Below are positions 63,990 to 64,000 of a DNA stretch of 64,000 nucleotides, piece after piece. The stretch's first letter is position 1. The number at the start of each line of letters is the position of its first letter. Both the position numbers and the translations under genes were made by a program. The notes beneath the pieces were generated by a model. That model had not been told where the DNA came from, searched no databases, and saw nothing but the letters and a program-made list of their open reading frames with translations. This DNA is from Blastobasis lacticolella (Eukaryota > Arthropoda > Insecta > Lepidoptera > Blastobasidae): NCBI GenBank assembly GCA_905147135.1, contig LR990056.1:13464001-13528000 (forward strand), in the 5' to 3' direction.

Positions 63990-64000
63990 ACCTTAAGTTT

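Noticed and set aside
1..64000. Novel multi-gene system, prophage, operon or defence island
   Set aside because: No clustered ORFs with shared direction, no prokaryotic signals, and every ORF above 110 codons is explained by a mobile element or repeat.

Overview
The window looks like a stretch of insect nuclear DNA, most probably from a moth or butterfly. It is AT-rich, has no operons and no host exon I can support, and is packed with short interspersed elements, non-LTR retrotransposon 3' ends and foldback (MITE-like) elements of kinds I associate with Lepidoptera. That taxonomic call rests on family resemblance from memory, not on a search.

The only long intact coding sequence belongs to one non-LTR retrotransposon family, present twice. 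A full-length copy lies on the minus strand at 55601-60940, between perfect 14-bp target-site duplications. It has a 5' UTR, ORF1 (411 aa, DUF4780-like, Arg/Gly-rich tail), ORF2 (1206 aa: AP endonuclease, reverse transcriptase, RNase H, Cys/His knuckle), a short 3' UTR and a (TAA)n tail. ORF1 and ORF2 meet in a TAATG stop-start. A 5'-truncated copy lies on the plus strand at 29288-32026 with a 10-bp duplication. By eye it differs from the full copy at only about half a dozen positions in 2.7 kb, so the family moved recently. I place it in the LOA-like group of RNase H-bearing LINEs.

The rest is older repeat sediment. Recurrent families, named here for convenience: SINE-A (tRNA-like head, ~340 bp, about ten copies), SINE-B (different tRNA-like head, ~270 bp, about ten copies), SINE-C (~258 bp, tail resembling an RTE 3' end), families D, E and N (3' ends of other retroposons), a CR1/Jockey-like LINE 3' end (LINE-X), family F (a dispersed unit ending in a GGTAGGTGTAGAGTA-type minisatellite), and several foldback families (G, M, P, R and singletons). 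A truncated RTE end lies at 50062-50281.

Region by region: 1-13 kb, SINEs, foldbacks and a decayed LINE end; 13-14.5 kb, a nested SINE-A/foldback and a LINE-X end with a 134-codon ORF remnant; 15-24 kb, SINEs, a 59-bp tandem repeat and a 790-bp TIR element; 25-28.5 kb, a foldback carrying an insertion and a SINE-B between 48-bp direct repeats; 29-32 kb, the truncated LOA-like copy inside LINE-X; 33-46 kb, SINEs and nested foldbacks; 46-48 kb, SINE-B in SINE-A, then an 840-bp TIR element carrying a retroposon; 49-53 kb, an RTE end and a SINE-C in family F; 54-61 kb, a 283-bp foldback and the full LOA-like element; 61-64 kb, two or three small foldbacks. Nothing points to a new multi-gene system. 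The value of the window is its readable insertion history and a probably competent LINE.
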